From Clostridia bacterium (GTDB lineage Bacteria > Bacillota > Clostridia > Oscillospirales > CAG-272): a stretch of DNA of 33,639 nucleotides. The notes under the pieces were generated by a model that saw only the letters and a list, made by a program, of their open reading frames with translations, searched no databases and was not told the origin of the DNA. Shown piece after piece: positions 14,528 to 22,882 of the stretch (positions are counted from its first letter, which is position 1; each line of letters opens with the position of its first letter). Position numbers and translations under genes: made by a program. The stretch covers positions 1 through 33,639 of the forward strand of contig JAGBIA010000035.1 of the NCBI GenBank assembly GCA_017935225.1, given 5' to 3'.

Positions 14528-15307
14528 TTATATTTTTGCTCTCATTCTGTTCAGCGCGCCTTTCTCAAGCCGCGAGACCTGCGCCTGTGATATGCCGATC
14601 TCCTCCGCAATCTCCATCTGCGTTTTGTTCATATAGTAGCGCAGACGAATTATCTTCTGCTCACGCTCGTTAAGATCCTGCATAGCCTCGCGGAGCACGA
14701 TGTTCTCAAGCCAGATCTCCTCCGAGCTGTTCGCATCGCTTATCTGATCGATAACGTAGACCGACTCCGCACCGCCCGTATCGTTGAATACAGGCTCGTA
14801 GAGCGAGATCGGCTCGACGATCGCCTCCATAGCACGCACCACAGCTTCTTTTTTCTCGCCGAGTCGCGCCGCCACATCCTCAAGCGTGGGCTCGCTCGAC
14901 TTCTCGCGCGTGAGCTCCTCGCGTGCCTGAAGAGCCTTGTAGGCAAGATCGCGCATCGAGCGGCTGATGCGGATGGAATTGTTATCACGCAGATATCTGC
15001 GTATCTCTCCGATGATCATCGGAACTGCGTAGGTCGAGAACTTCACGTCAAGCTCGACCTTGAAATTATCTACCGCCTTGCAAAGCCCGATGCAGCCGAC
15101 CTGAAAGAGATCGTCGAGATTCTCTCGTCTGCCCGTAAAACGCTGAATGATGCTCAGCACGAGACGTAGATTTCCGTATATAAGCTCCTGCCTTGCACCC
15201 TCGTCTCCGTCCTTTGTGCGCAAGAGCAGGGAACGCTTTTCCTCGTCTGAGAGCACCTTCAGCTCAGAGGTGTTCACACCGCATATTTCAACCTTGTTGT
15301 AGTACAT
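14528..15307 (-). CDS. sigG: RNA polymerase sporulation sigma factor SigG
   Basis: SigG is the late forespore-specific sigma factor. The N-terminus NKVEICGVNTSELKVL is the hallmark of SigG and is absent from SigF. Region 2 is complete (NLRLVLSIIQRF at about 46-57, DDLFQVGCIGLCKAVDNF at 65-82 and FSTYAVPMIIGEIRRYLRD at 90-108). A region 4 helix-turn-helix is at the C-terminus (TQMEIAEEIGISQAQVSRLE). It is 259 aa from the ATG at 15307, chosen over the ATG 21 bases upstream because GAGGAG lies about 8 bases before it. Presence of sigG implies the organism can, or recently could, form endospores. The more usual Clostridia neighbours spoIIGA and sigE are not next to it. Confidence 0.95.
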   Translation of the reverse strand: MYYNKVEICGVNTSELKVLSDEEKRSLLLRTKDGDEGARQELIYGNLRLVLSIIQRFTGRRENLDDLFQVGCIGLCKAVDNFKVELDVKFSTYAVPMIIGEIRRYLRDNNSIRISRSMRDLAYKALQAREELTREKSSEPTLEDVAARLGEKKEAVVRAMEAIVEPISLYEPVFNDTGGAESVYVIDQISDANSSEEIWLENIVLREAMQDLNEREQKIIRLRYYMNKTQMEIAEEIGISQAQVSRLEKGALNRMRAKI

Positions 15308-15342
15308 AAAAATACTCCTCAAAAACAATTTTCTGACTTGAG

Positions 15343-15371
15343 TATTAACCGATGAGGCAGTTTTGTATTCA
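15343..15371 (-). promoter_or_regulatory. Possible forespore (SigG/SigF-type) promoter of sigG
   Basis: On the minus strand TGAATA (15366-15371), 16 bases and GTTAATA (15343-15349) resemble the SigG consensus (TGHATR and CATWMTA), with 5 of 7 matches at -10. It sits 36 bases before the sigG ATG. No good sigma-A promoter is visible in the same place. Autoregulation of sigG is known in Bacillus; here it is inference. Confidence 0.4.
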
Positions 15372-15437
15372 ATTTTGGATTGGTAAATATTTCTCGCAAG
15401 AAAGATGTAAACAAAATGTTAAAAAAGCAAAAAAGTT

Positions 15438-15466
15438 CTTTTAATTTGGCGCGAATGTAGTATAAT
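15438..15466 (+). promoter_or_regulatory. Probable promoter of the nucleotidyltransferase-galE-galM unit
   Basis: TATAAT at 15461-15466 is perfect. At 17 bases upstream there is only CTTTTA (15438-15443), so the -35 is poor and activator help is possible. The start codon at 15516 is 50 bases downstream. Confidence 0.5.
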
Positions 15467-15515
15467 ATAAGATGACCTTGTGTGGTCTGAAATTATACAA
15501 ATAAGGAGAATTATA

Positions 15516-16418
15516 ATGACGCTTGTTATTCTTGCCGCAGGCATGGGCTCGAGATACGGCGGTCTTAAACAGATCGATCCTGTGACGAGCGAGGGTGAAT
15601 TTATAATCGATTTTTCGGTCTACGACGCGATAGTGTCGGGCTTTGACCGAGTTGTGTTCGTAATCAAGCGCGAAAACCTTGATATCTTCCGCGAGACTAT
15701 AGGAAAACGCTTTGAAAATAAGATAAAAGTTGAGTACGCTTTTCAGGAGCTCGACGCACTTCCCGAGGGTTTTTCTGTTCCCGAGGGCAGAGTAAAGCCT
15801 TGGGGCACGGCACACGCACTCCTTGCTGCAAAGAATGTTGTTGACGATCCTTTTATGGTCATCAACGCAGACGACTTCTACGGCAGAAGCGCGTACAAAC
15901 TCCTTGGTGAGCATCTTTCGGCGGCAAAGAGCGAAGGTCGCCCTTGCTATGCGATGGTAGGCTACATCCTTGAGAATACTCTCACCGAGAACGGCACGGT
16001 CGCACGCGGAATTTGCGAGGTAGACGAGAACGGAATGCTTCTCTCGGTCACCGAGAGAACGGCTATCCGCCCGAACGGTGACGTCGCAGTCTGCGCTGTC
16101 GACGGAGTTGACGTCGAGATACCGCTCCGCGCCATCGCATCTATGAACTGTTGGGGATTTACTCCCGACATCTTTGAGAAGATCGAGAGACGATTTGTAG
16201 ACTTCCTCTCCGAAAAGCATGCAGACGAGCTCAAGTGTGAGTTCTATCTGCCTTTCGCAGTATGCGAGATGCTCAAGAGCGGCGAGTGCGACGTTCGCGT
16301 TTATCGCTCGGAGGACTCGTGGTACGGTGTTACCTATAAGGACGATAAGGCATTCGTCACAGAGAGCATCGAGGCTCTCAAGAAGAGCGGGGCATATCCG
16401 AGCTCTGTCTCTAACTGA
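15516..16418 (+). CDS. Sugar-phosphate nucleotidyltransferase family protein
   Basis: This 300-aa protein has a GT-A-like NTP-transferase fold. The signature LAAGMGSRYGGLKQ (residues 6-19) is the nucleotide-binding and catalytic loop. VINADDFYG near 110 supplies the metal-binding Asp pair, and GTAHALLAAKNVV lies just before it. It would join a sugar 1-phosphate to an NTP and release pyrophosphate. Sugar and base cannot be read. The start is ATG 15516 (AAGGAG 8 bases upstream); the longer frame from 15480 has no ribosome site. The following galE and galM suggest a hexose such as galactose, where it could stand in for GalT. It is not a close RmlA or GalU lookalike. Confidence 0.85.
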   Translation: MTLVILAAGMGSRYGGLKQIDPVTSEGEFIIDFSVYDAIVSGFDRVVFVIKRENLDIFRETIGKRFENKIKVEYAFQELDALPEGFSVPEGRVKPWGTAHALLAAKNVVDDPFMVINADDFYGRSAYKLLGEHLSAAKSEGRPCYAMVGYILENTLTENGTVARGICEVDENGMLLSVTERTAIRPNGDVAVCAVDGVDVEIPLRAIASMNCWGFTPDIFEKIERRFVDFLSEKHADELKCEFYLPFAVCEMLKSGECDVRVYRSEDSWYGVTYKDDKAFVTESIEALKKSGAYPSSVSN

Positions 16419-16460
16419 TCCGACTTAAATAATCTGACTAAATAAAAAAGGGGTATAAAA

Positions 16461-17474
16461 ATGGCAATTCTTATTACAGGCGGCGCCGGATACATCGGCT
16501 CGCATACTATGGTTGAGCTTCTTGAGGCAGGCAGAGAGCTTGTCGTAGTTGATAACTTCGTCAACAGCAAGCCCGAATCTCTCGAGAGAGTAAAGAAGAT
16601 CACGGGTAAGGACTTCAAGTTCTACGAGGTAGATCTTCTCGATTACGATGCACTCGATAAGGTTTTCGAGGAGAACGACATCGATAGCTGCATCCACTTT
16701 GCAGGACTTAAGGCAGTAGGCGAATCCTGCTCCAAGCCCTTGCTTTACTATCACAATAACATCACCGGTACGCTCAATCTTTGCGACATTATGGCAAAGC
16801 ACGGCGCGAAGAGAATAGTTTTCAGCTCTTCCGCAACCGTATACGGCAATCCCGCAAGCGTTCCGATAACCGAGGATTTCCCGCTTTCCACCACTAATCC
16901 TTACGGCGAGACCAAGCTTATGATCGAGAGAATTCTCAAGGATCTTTATGCCGCTGATAACGAGTGGAGCGGTTCTATCCTCCGTTACTTCAACCCCATC
17001 GGCGCACACAAGAGCGGACTTAGCGGCGAGGATCCTCAGGGTATCCCGAATAACCTGATTCCTTATATCACTCAGGTCGCGTCGGGCAGAAGAGAGTGCC
17101 TCTCTGTATTCGGAAACGACTATAAGACTCACGACGGCACGGGCGTTCGTGACTACATCCACGTAGTCGATCTCGCAAAGGCTCACCTCAAGGCTATCGA
17201 GCGAGCAGAGACCGTCACCGGCGTTGAGCATTTCAACATCGGTACCGGAGTTGGCTACTCGGTTCTCGATATCGTAAAGGCTTACGAGAAGGCAACCGGT
17301 ATCACCATCAACTACAAGATCACCGCGCGCCGTCCCGGAGATATCGACGAGTGCTATGCAAATCCCACCAAGGCTTATGAGGTCCTCGGCTGGAGAGCAG
17401 AGAACAACATCGAGGATATGTGCCGCGACTCTTACAATTGGCAGGTCAAGAACCCCAACGGATACGAGTCTTGA
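16461..17474 (+). CDS. galE: UDP-glucose 4-epimerase
   Basis: GalE interconverts UDP-galactose and UDP-glucose using tightly bound NAD+. It is 337 aa, an extended short-chain dehydrogenase. The NAD motif GGAGYIG is at residues 7-13, the catalytic Ser lies in FSSSATVYG (about 121-129), and YxxxK is Y148-K152 (YGETK). The substrate-binding half includes [10 protein letters not shown] and [16 protein letters not shown]-type ribosome site lies 7 bases upstream of the ATG. It is the middle gene of a three-gene unit and ends 14 bases before galM. Whether it also accepts UDP-GlcNAc is not decided by what I can see. Confidence 0.95.
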   Translation: MAILITGGAGYIGSHTMVELLEAGRELVVVDNFVNSKPESLERVKKITGKDFKFYEVDLLDYDALDKVFEENDIDSCIHFAGLKAVGESCSKPLLYYHNNITGTLNLCDIMAKHGAKRIVFSSSATVYGNPASVPITEDFPLSTTNPYGETKLMIERILKDLYAADNEWSGSILRYFNPIGAHKSGLSGEDPQGIPNNLIPYITQVASGRRECLSVFGNDYKTHDGTGVRDYIHVVDLAKAHLKAIERAETVTGVEHFNIGTGVGYSVLDIVKAYEKATGITINYKITARRPGDIDECYANPTKAYEVLGWRAENNIEDMCRDSYNWQVKNPNGYES

Positions 17475-17488
17475 AAAAGGAGAACATT

Positions 17489-18550
17489 ATGATTACCAAG
17501 GAATTTTACGGCTCTCTCGCTGACGGCAGAGAGGTATATCGCTATACTCTTACAAACAAGAACGGACTTAAGATCAAGGTCCTCAACTACGGCGGTGTAG
17601 TTACTGAGCTCTGGACTCCCGACAGACGCGGCGGCTATACCGATATCATCGGCGGATACGACACACTCGAGTCCTACGTTGGCGCGGACGGCTATCAGGG
17701 CGCGCTCATCGGACGCGTTGGCAACAGAATTGATCAGGCTAAGTTCACGCTTGAGGGCAAGGACTATGAGCTTTATCACACCGAGGACAACGGCAACCTC
17801 CTTCACGGCGGTAATATCGGATTTAACCAGAAGATATTCGAGGTCACCGAGCTTGACGGAGACGAGCCCGCGCTCGTTCTTCATACCATCTCCGAGGACG
17901 GAGACGAGGGATTCCCCGGAAACCTCGACCTCACGGTTACTTACACTCTCACCAAGGAGAACGGCTGGAAGATCAACTACCACGCAACCACCGATAAGAC
18001 AACTATCGTCAATCTTACTCACCACGCATACTTTAATCTCCGCGGCTATGCTGCAGGTCACATTTATCCCATCAAGCTTCAGCTTGACGCAGATACCTAT
18101 CTTCCCATCAACGAGAACCTCATCCCCACGGGCGAGCTCCGCAGCGTAGAGGGAACTCCCTTCGACTTCAGAGTCGCAAAGGAGATCGGCAAGGATATCA
18201 ACGCTGACGATAAGGACCTTATTATTGCGGGCGGCTACGACCACTGCCTTAACTTCAAGGGCGGCGCGACCGAAACTCCCGTAAAGAGAGGAGAGGCTTA
18301 CGACGAGCTTACCGGACGTACAATGGAGATCTACACCAACTCTCCCTGCGTTCAGTTCTATAGCGGTAATTTCATCAAGAATGCGGCTTATCCCTTCAAG
18401 GGGGGCTACGTTCAGACTCCTCAGATCCTTTTCTGCCTCGAGACTCAGTTTATGCCCGACAGCATCAACAAGCCTCACTTTACAAACTGCGTTCTTAAAC
18501 CCGATGAAGTATACGATTACACTACCGAGTACAGATTCAGCGCAAAATAA
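17489..18550 (+). CDS. galM: Aldose 1-epimerase (galactose mutarotase)
   Basis: GalM interconverts alpha- and beta-galactose (or glucose). It is 353 aa, full length. Motifs are GRVGNRI at 75-81, NLLHGG at 103-108, FPGNL at 142-146, and the catalytic His in NLTHHAYFNL at 175-184. The catalytic Glu is probably in FCLETQ near residue 322. The start is ATG 17489, with AAAGGAG about 7 bases upstream; the longer frame beginning at 17420 lies inside galE. It is followed by a strong terminator, so nucleotidyltransferase-galE-galM is a closed unit. A second, more distant mutarotase-fold gene lies at 11139-11999. Confidence 0.95.
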   Translation: MITKEFYGSLADGREVYRYTLTNKNGLKIKVLNYGGVVTELWTPDRRGGYTDIIGGYDTLESYVGADGYQGALIGRVGNRIDQAKFTLEGKDYELYHTEDNGNLLHGGNIGFNQKIFEVTELDGDEPALVLHTISEDGDEGFPGNLDLTVTYTLTKENGWKINYHATTDKTTIVNLTHHAYFNLRGYAAGHIYPIKLQLDADTYLPINENLIPTGELRSVEGTPFDFRVAKEIGKDINADDKDLIIAGGYDHCLNFKGGATETPVKRGEAYDELTGRTMEIYTNSPCVQFYSGNFIKNAAYPFKGGYVQTPQILFCLETQFMPDSINKPHFTNCVLKPDEVYDYTTEYRFSAK

Positions 18551-18563
18551 TTCAACCTAACTT

Positions 18564-18590
18564 AAGCGGCGGAGCGATCCGCCGCTTTTT
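18564..18590 (+). terminator. Terminator of the galE-galM unit
   Basis: AAGCGGCGGA (18564-18573) and TCCGCCGCTT (18578-18587) form a 10-bp GC-rich stem with a GCGA tetraloop, ending in TTTTT. Confidence 0.93.
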
Positions 18591-18658
18591 CGTTAAAAGT
18601 ACCATTTTTGAGGGTATAAATTTGTTAGATATTTTAGATAAAAATTTTTGAAAAAGGC

Positions 18659-18687
18659 TTGCATTTTCCTCGCAATTTTGCTATACT
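18659..18687 (+). promoter_or_regulatory. Sigma-A promoter of the DUF5107 gene
   Basis: TTGCAT (18659-18664), 17 bases and TATACT (18682-18687). Just downstream, at 18696-18711, CCCCGA and TCGGGG arms form a small hairpin near the expected 5' end of the message. The coding start is 18763. Confidence 0.75.
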
Positions 18688-18762
18688 GACCTAAACCCCG
18701 AAAGTTCGGGGAAAATCGAAAAATAAACGAATTTGCAGAAAGAAAAAGAAGAGGTTATTGCC

Positions 18763-21700
18763 ATGAAAAGCAAATTTTTACCTGTTGACGTTGCAGTTGA
18801 GCAGTGGACGATACCTACGTATCCGATACCCGAAGCTGAAGAGATGCCAATGTTTGCAGAGACCAGCGTGCATCAGGGAACTACGGGAGATCCGTACCCC
18901 AACAGAGTTGTATCTGCCGCAGACGGCGAGCACCGCTCGGACAAGGAATGGACGGTCATCAGACTGGAAAACGAGTATATCCGTCTTGCAGTCATTCCCG
19001 CACTCGGAGGAAGAATCTTCGAGGCGTACGACAAGGTCACGGGATACGACTTTTTGTACCGTCAGCACGTTATAAAGCCTGCACTTATCGGTGCTTACGG
19101 CGCGTGGATCTCGGGAGGAATTGAGTTCAACTGGCCCTTCCATCACCGCCCCTCGACCGTAATGCCCGTGGATTTTGATATAGAAAAATGCGATGACGGA
19201 AGCGCGATAGTATGGCTCTCCGAGCATTCTCCGTGCGATAGGACCAAGGGAATGGTAGGTGTTGTGCTTCGCCCCGACACCAACTACTTTGAGACTCGCG
19301 TGCAGGTCAGCAACCGCACTCCCAATAAGCACAGCTTCTTGTGGTGGGAGAATGCCGCAGTCGCAGTGCACGAGGGCTACAGACTCGTATTCCCGCCCGA
19401 CGTTACCTATGTTCATCACCACAATGACGCAGGACATACCACCTTCCCGATCGCATCGGGACAGTACGGCGCGGATAATATCACCGAGCCCAAGGACATA
19501 AGCTGGCATAAGAATTCGAGACACGCGACCTCCTATTTCTCCGCACCCTCCAAATTTGATTTCTTCGGTGGATTTGACTACGTCAAGAACTGCGGTGTTC
19601 TCCATATCGCAGACCACCATATATCTCCCGGTAAGAAGATGTTCACCTGGGGCTACGGCTCGAACGCAGACAACTGGGAAAAGAAGCTCACCGACGCTGA
19701 CGGACAGTATGCAGAGCTTATGGCTGGCTGCTATACCGACGACCAGCCCGACTTCACCTGGCTTGCACCCTACGAAACAAAGTGCTTCTCGCAGTTCTGG
19801 TATCCCACGCAGGGAATAGGCTACACTACCTGCGCAACTCTTGACGCAGCGGCTGCATTCGACAGAGAAAAGAACGAGATCCGAGTCAATGTCACCGCAA
19901 AGAGAGACGCGCTCAAAGTCGTCGTCAAGAGCGAGGACGGCGAGCTGCTTATCGACACTACCGTGGATATGACTCCCTCGGCAGTTCTCACACTTCCGCT
20001 TGAATTCAAGAAGGACGATCACCTCACCATCGAGGTCACGGCAGAGAACGGCACTACGCTTCTTGCGTACACCGAGGAGAACCCCGACTACGTTCATATT
20101 CCCTCGAATAACCCCGGCACACCTCTGCCCGATAAGCTTGCGACTCCCTGTGAGCTTGTAAATGCAGGTAAGCACAGCGATCAGTATCGCAGACCTTACT
20201 ACTCGCCCGATATCTATTATCTCGAGGCACTTCGCCGCGATCCTAACTATCTGCCCGCTCTTAAGGCAATAGGCGAGTACTACACGCGCACGCTCAGATT
20301 TGACGAGGCGCTTGAATATCTCGATAGAGCATATAAGATCGAGTGCCGTTACAACCAGAACCCCGAGGACGGAAGCGTGAACTACCTGCGCGCTATCTGT
20401 CTCTACGAGCTCGGAAACGTTGACGAGGCGTACAATAAGTTTTATCGTGCATCCTGGTCGAATAACGTGATCTCGCCCGCTATGACCGCAGTTGCGGCTA
20501 TCGACGGAGCTCGCGGTGACTATGAGGCGATGTATAAGCACGCGTGCCAGGCGATCGAGAAGGAAGCAAGACACCCGATCGCATCCTGCTATGCCGCTCT
20601 CGCACTTTATAAGCTCGGAAACACCCGCAAGGCAAGCGCGATTTGCCGTGACGTGCTCGAGAAGGACAGACTCAATCACCTCGCACGCTACACGCTCGCG
20701 ATCGTTACCGGCAGAGGACGCAAGAGCTTCTATGACGGTTTGCTCTCAGATCCCGCACAGACTGTGCTCGACCTCGCGTTCGACCTCGAGTTCGCAGGAT
20801 TTGTCTCGGATGCCGCAACACTCGTCAAGGGAGCGCTCGAGATAACTCCCGATCACGCGATGCTCAACTACACACTTGCATATTTCTGTGATATTCTCGG
20901 ACAGTCTCGCTCCGCGGCTAAATACCGTAAGGCAGCACGCACACAGAGAATAGTAAGCGTATTCCCGTCCCGCGCAGGCGAGATGAGAGCACTCAAGGCG
21001 GCACTCTCGGCAAACGCAAAGGACGGCTTTGCGGCATATCTGCTCGGCTGTATCCTTTACCACGCAAGATGCTACGAAAAAGCTGCAGAGCTTTGGGAAA
21101 AGTCTATAAAGTACGTTCCTGATTTCTATATTCCTTACAGAAACCTCGCTCTCGCATACTACAACCACCTCGGAAGAGAAACAGACGCGCTTCCTCTTAT
21201 GCGTAAGGCTATTGAGCTTCACGATAAGGACGCTATCCTCCTTTGCGAGATGGCGACCGTTATGCAGGCAAGCGGCACGGCTTACGAGGACGGTGCTCGC
21301 TTTATCGACGAGCATAAGCCCGACGTCGTTACCGACCAGATCCAGCTCACCATAGCAAGAGCTTATAACGCGGCAGGCAACTACGATAAGGCAGAGCAGG
21401 TAATGAGATCGCATATCTTCTCGCCCGGTGAGGGAGCAGAGTTCGCGACTGCAGAACCCTATATGTATGCTTGCTTCGCAAGAGGCAGAGTCGCACTCAA
21501 GGAGGGAAGATATGAGGATGCACTCGCTGACTTCAAGGCTTCTCAGACTATGCCCGAGAACCTCAACGTAGGCTTCTGGAACGAGAGCGTTATGATGCCT
21601 TACCGCTACTATGAGGCTGAGGCACTTAAGAGACTCGGCAGAGACGAGGAGGCTAAGGCTATCATCTCCAAGCTCGTTGCGATGAAAGACGTTGGAATGT

Positions 21701-22029
21701 GGAATATGGGCGGCGAGTTCGTTTACTATTCCGCGATGTCCGTACGACTCGGCGGAGAAGAGATGCGTGCGCAGAGAATGATGCGTGACGCGATACTCCG
21801 TTGGGAGAAGGAGCTTGAGGGCGGATGCGTATATCACGTGCAGACCGGCAACCTCTATAACTGCTTCGTAGGCAACCACCGCCGCAACCGCCTTGCCGCA
21901 CTCTACGGAATGCTCGGCTACGGCAGACTCTTCAACGGCGACGTTGAGGGCGCAAAGGAACTGTTTGAGATGTCTGTAGCTCACGCTCCGTCACCCAAGA
22001 TCGCGTTCGAGTTGTCGCTTCTTAAGTGA
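18763..22029 (+). CDS. DUF5107 protein: mutarotase-like domain plus TPR array (1088 aa)
   Basis: The N-terminal part, to about residue 420, is the DUF5107 domain, a carbohydrate-active beta-sandwich related to galactose mutarotase. Early text such as EQWTIPTYPIPEAEEMPMF and ALGGRIFEAYDKVTGYDFLY is typical, followed by GGIEFNWPFHHRP and SFLWWENAAV. After a short beta linker (about 370-440), the rest, from about residue 470, is mostly tetratricopeptide repeats. Examples are LDRAYKIECRY, YLRAICLYELGNVDEAYNKF, YAALALYKLGNTRKASAI and ARGRVALKEGRYEDALADF. No signal peptide or membrane segment is visible, so it is probably cytosolic. The start is ATG 18763 with AGAGG 8 bases upstream. It directly follows the galE-galM unit but has its own promoter. 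Activity is unknown; sugar binding or epimerase-like chemistry is inferred from the fold. Confidence 0.88.
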   Translation: MKSKFLPVDVAVEQWTIPTYPIPEAEEMPMFAETSVHQGTTGDPYPNRVVSAADGEHRSDKEWTVIRLENEYIRLAVIPALGGRIFEAYDKVTGYDFLYRQHVIKPALIGAYGAWISGGIEFNWPFHHRPSTVMPVDFDIEKCDDGSAIVWLSEHSPCDRTKGMVGVVLRPDTNYFETRVQVSNRTPNKHSFLWWENAAVAVHEGYRLVFPPDVTYVHHHNDAGHTTFPIASGQYGADNITEPKDISWHKNSRHATSYFSAPSKFDFFGGFDYVKNCGVLHIADHHISPGKKMFTWGYGSNADNWEKKLTDADGQYAELMAGCYTDDQPDFTWLAPYETKCFSQFWYPTQGIGYTTCATLDAAAAFDREKNEIRVNVTAKRDALKVVVKSEDGELLIDTTVDMTPSAVLTLPLEFKKDDHLTIEVTAENGTTLLAYTEENPDYVHIPSNNPGTPLPDKLATPCELVNAGKHSDQYRRPYYSPDIYYLEALRRDPNYLPALKAIGEYYTRTLRFDEALEYLDRAYKIECRYNQNPEDGSVNYLRAICLYELGNVDEAYNKFYRASWSNNVISPAMTAVAAIDGARGDYEAMYKHACQAIEKEARHPIASCYAALALYKLGNTRKASAICRDVLEKDRLNHLARYTLAIVTGRGRKSFYDGLLSDPAQTVLDLAFDLEFAGFVSDAATLVKGALEITPDHAMLNYTLAYFCDILGQSRSAAKYRKAARTQRIVSVFPSRAGEMRALKAALSANAKDGFAAYLLGCILYHARCYEKAAELWEKSIKYVPDFYIPYRNLALAYYNHLGRETDALPLMRKAIELHDKDAILLCEMATVMQASGTAYEDGARFIDEHKPDVVTDQIQLTIARAYNAAGNYDKAEQVMRSHIFSPGEGAEFATAEPYMYACFARGRVALKEGRYEDALADFKASQTMPENLNVGFWNESVMMPYRYYEAEALKRLGRDEEAKAIISKLVAMKDVGMWNMGGEFVYYSAMSVRLGGEEMRAQRMMRDAILRWEKELEGGCVYHVQTGNLYNCFVGNHRRNRLAALYGMLGYGRLFNGDVEGAKELFEMSVAHAPSPKIAFELSLLK

Positions 22030-22068
22030 TTTTCTTGACTGAATTTTGCAAATTTGTCCCAAAATGAA

Positions 22069-22097
22069 TTGACAATCGCGCGTGTGTATGCTATAAT
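22069..22097 (+). promoter_or_regulatory. Perfect sigma-A promoter of the 216-aa membrane protein gene
   Basis: TTGACA (22069-22074), 17 bases and TATAAT (22092-22097). The leader is only about 37 nt, to ATG 22140. Confidence 0.9.
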
Positions 22098-22139
22098 AAA
22101 TACGATATATAAGTTATGAACCGAACAGGAGTTGTAGAT

Positions 22140-22790
22140 ATGAACAGAAACACGTTGAAGATCCTTTTGGGCGTTGCCACAGTCTTCTTTGCTATAGTCG
22201 CGATCGTACTGCTTATTCTGGGAGTTACACTCGAGCTTTCCACGCTCGTCCGTGTCATTCTCATCATCGTCGCGCTTCTCGCACTCGTTCTTGCGGGCGA
22301 GCTCGGATATTTCACATATCTTCTCGTTGACAAGAACCCCAACTACTTCCTCTACAATACCCAGACCAAGAGAAATATCTCGGTACAGAAGCTCACCTTC
22401 CCGATGATCAACTCGAGAATGAACCGCTTCCTTTCGGGATATGCGACTTCTGAGGGTAAGTTCTGGAATGACCGCGTGCTTGATGACCCTTATCTTGATA
22501 TGGAGGATAAGTTCAAGCCGCTCGTAGCCTATAAGCTCCTTTACGGTCTTGCGGCAAACGATGCAGAGGCAGGCTGGAGATGCCTTGAGAACGCGTCCGA
22601 CGATACTATAGCTTTCATCTGCAAAGCGCTCCGCTCGAACGGAGATAAGGATTTTGCGGCGGCTATAGAGAGCACTATGAAGCAGAAGCCCGTCAATATC
22701 AGAATGATCCGCGATTACCTTATCAGAAACAAAAAGTACATTTCCAATAAGATGTTCCGCTACGTATGCGAAAATATCGATAATTTCTGA
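22140..22790 (+). CDS. Unrecognised protein, two membrane helices and a soluble domain (216 aa)
   Basis: I do not recognise the family. Two strongly hydrophobic segments lie at about residues 8-28 and 34-60, followed by a soluble part of about 150 residues that is mainly helical. A helical repeat flavour (LVAYKLLYGLAANDAEAGW, then ENASDDTIAFICKALRSNGD) suggests a HEAT-like or alpha-solenoid fold, but that is only a reading. The start is ATG 22140 because AGGAG is 8 bases upstream; an ATG at 22116 is also in frame but lacks such a site. GC and codon use match neighbouring core genes, so it looks native. It has its own promoter, and the next gene has another, so it is probably expressed alone. 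Confidence 0.8.
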   Translation: MNRNTLKILLGVATVFFAIVAIVLLILGVTLELSTLVRVILIIVALLALVLAGELGYFTYLLVDKNPNYFLYNTQTKRNISVQKLTFPMINSRMNRFLSGYATSEGKFWNDRVLDDPYLDMEDKFKPLVAYKLLYGLAANDAEAGWRCLENASDDTIAFICKALRSNGDKDFAAAIESTMKQKPVNIRMIRDYLIRNKKYISNKMFRYVCENIDNF

Positions 22791-22807
22791 TAAAATCAAA
22801 TAAAATT

Positions 22808-22849
22808 ATTATACCGCACATTGACAATTTTGTCTTTATGCGGTATAAT
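22808..22849. promoter_or_regulatory. Promoter of the lgt-CPBP-HD unit inside a 42-bp dyad
   Basis: The plus-strand promoter is TTGACA (22821-22826), 17 bases, TATAAT (22844-22849). ATTATACCGCA (22808-22818) and TGCGGTATAAT (22839-22849) are perfect 11-bp inverted arms. The inner GACAA/TTGTC (22823-22834) shares their centre at 22828.5. On the minus strand this makes a mirror promoter, AAGACA-17-TATAAT, reading back toward the 216-aa gene. It could be a repressor site, a two-way promoter, or an RNA hairpin at the end of the preceding message. Confidence 0.75.
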
Positions 22850-22882
22850 TATTTGTAAACACTTTTTTGTAAGGAGAAGCAG

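Noticed and set aside
18778..20679. A 633-aa minus-strand frame opposite the DUF5107 gene
   Set aside because: Same reason: the plus-strand protein is clearly coding over the whole span and the antisense frame has no recognisable start signal or domain.
20746..21984. A 412-aa minus-strand frame opposite the TPR part of the DUF5107 gene
   Set aside because: It is a codon-bias shadow of the TPR-coding sequence; no start signal and no motif are seen.
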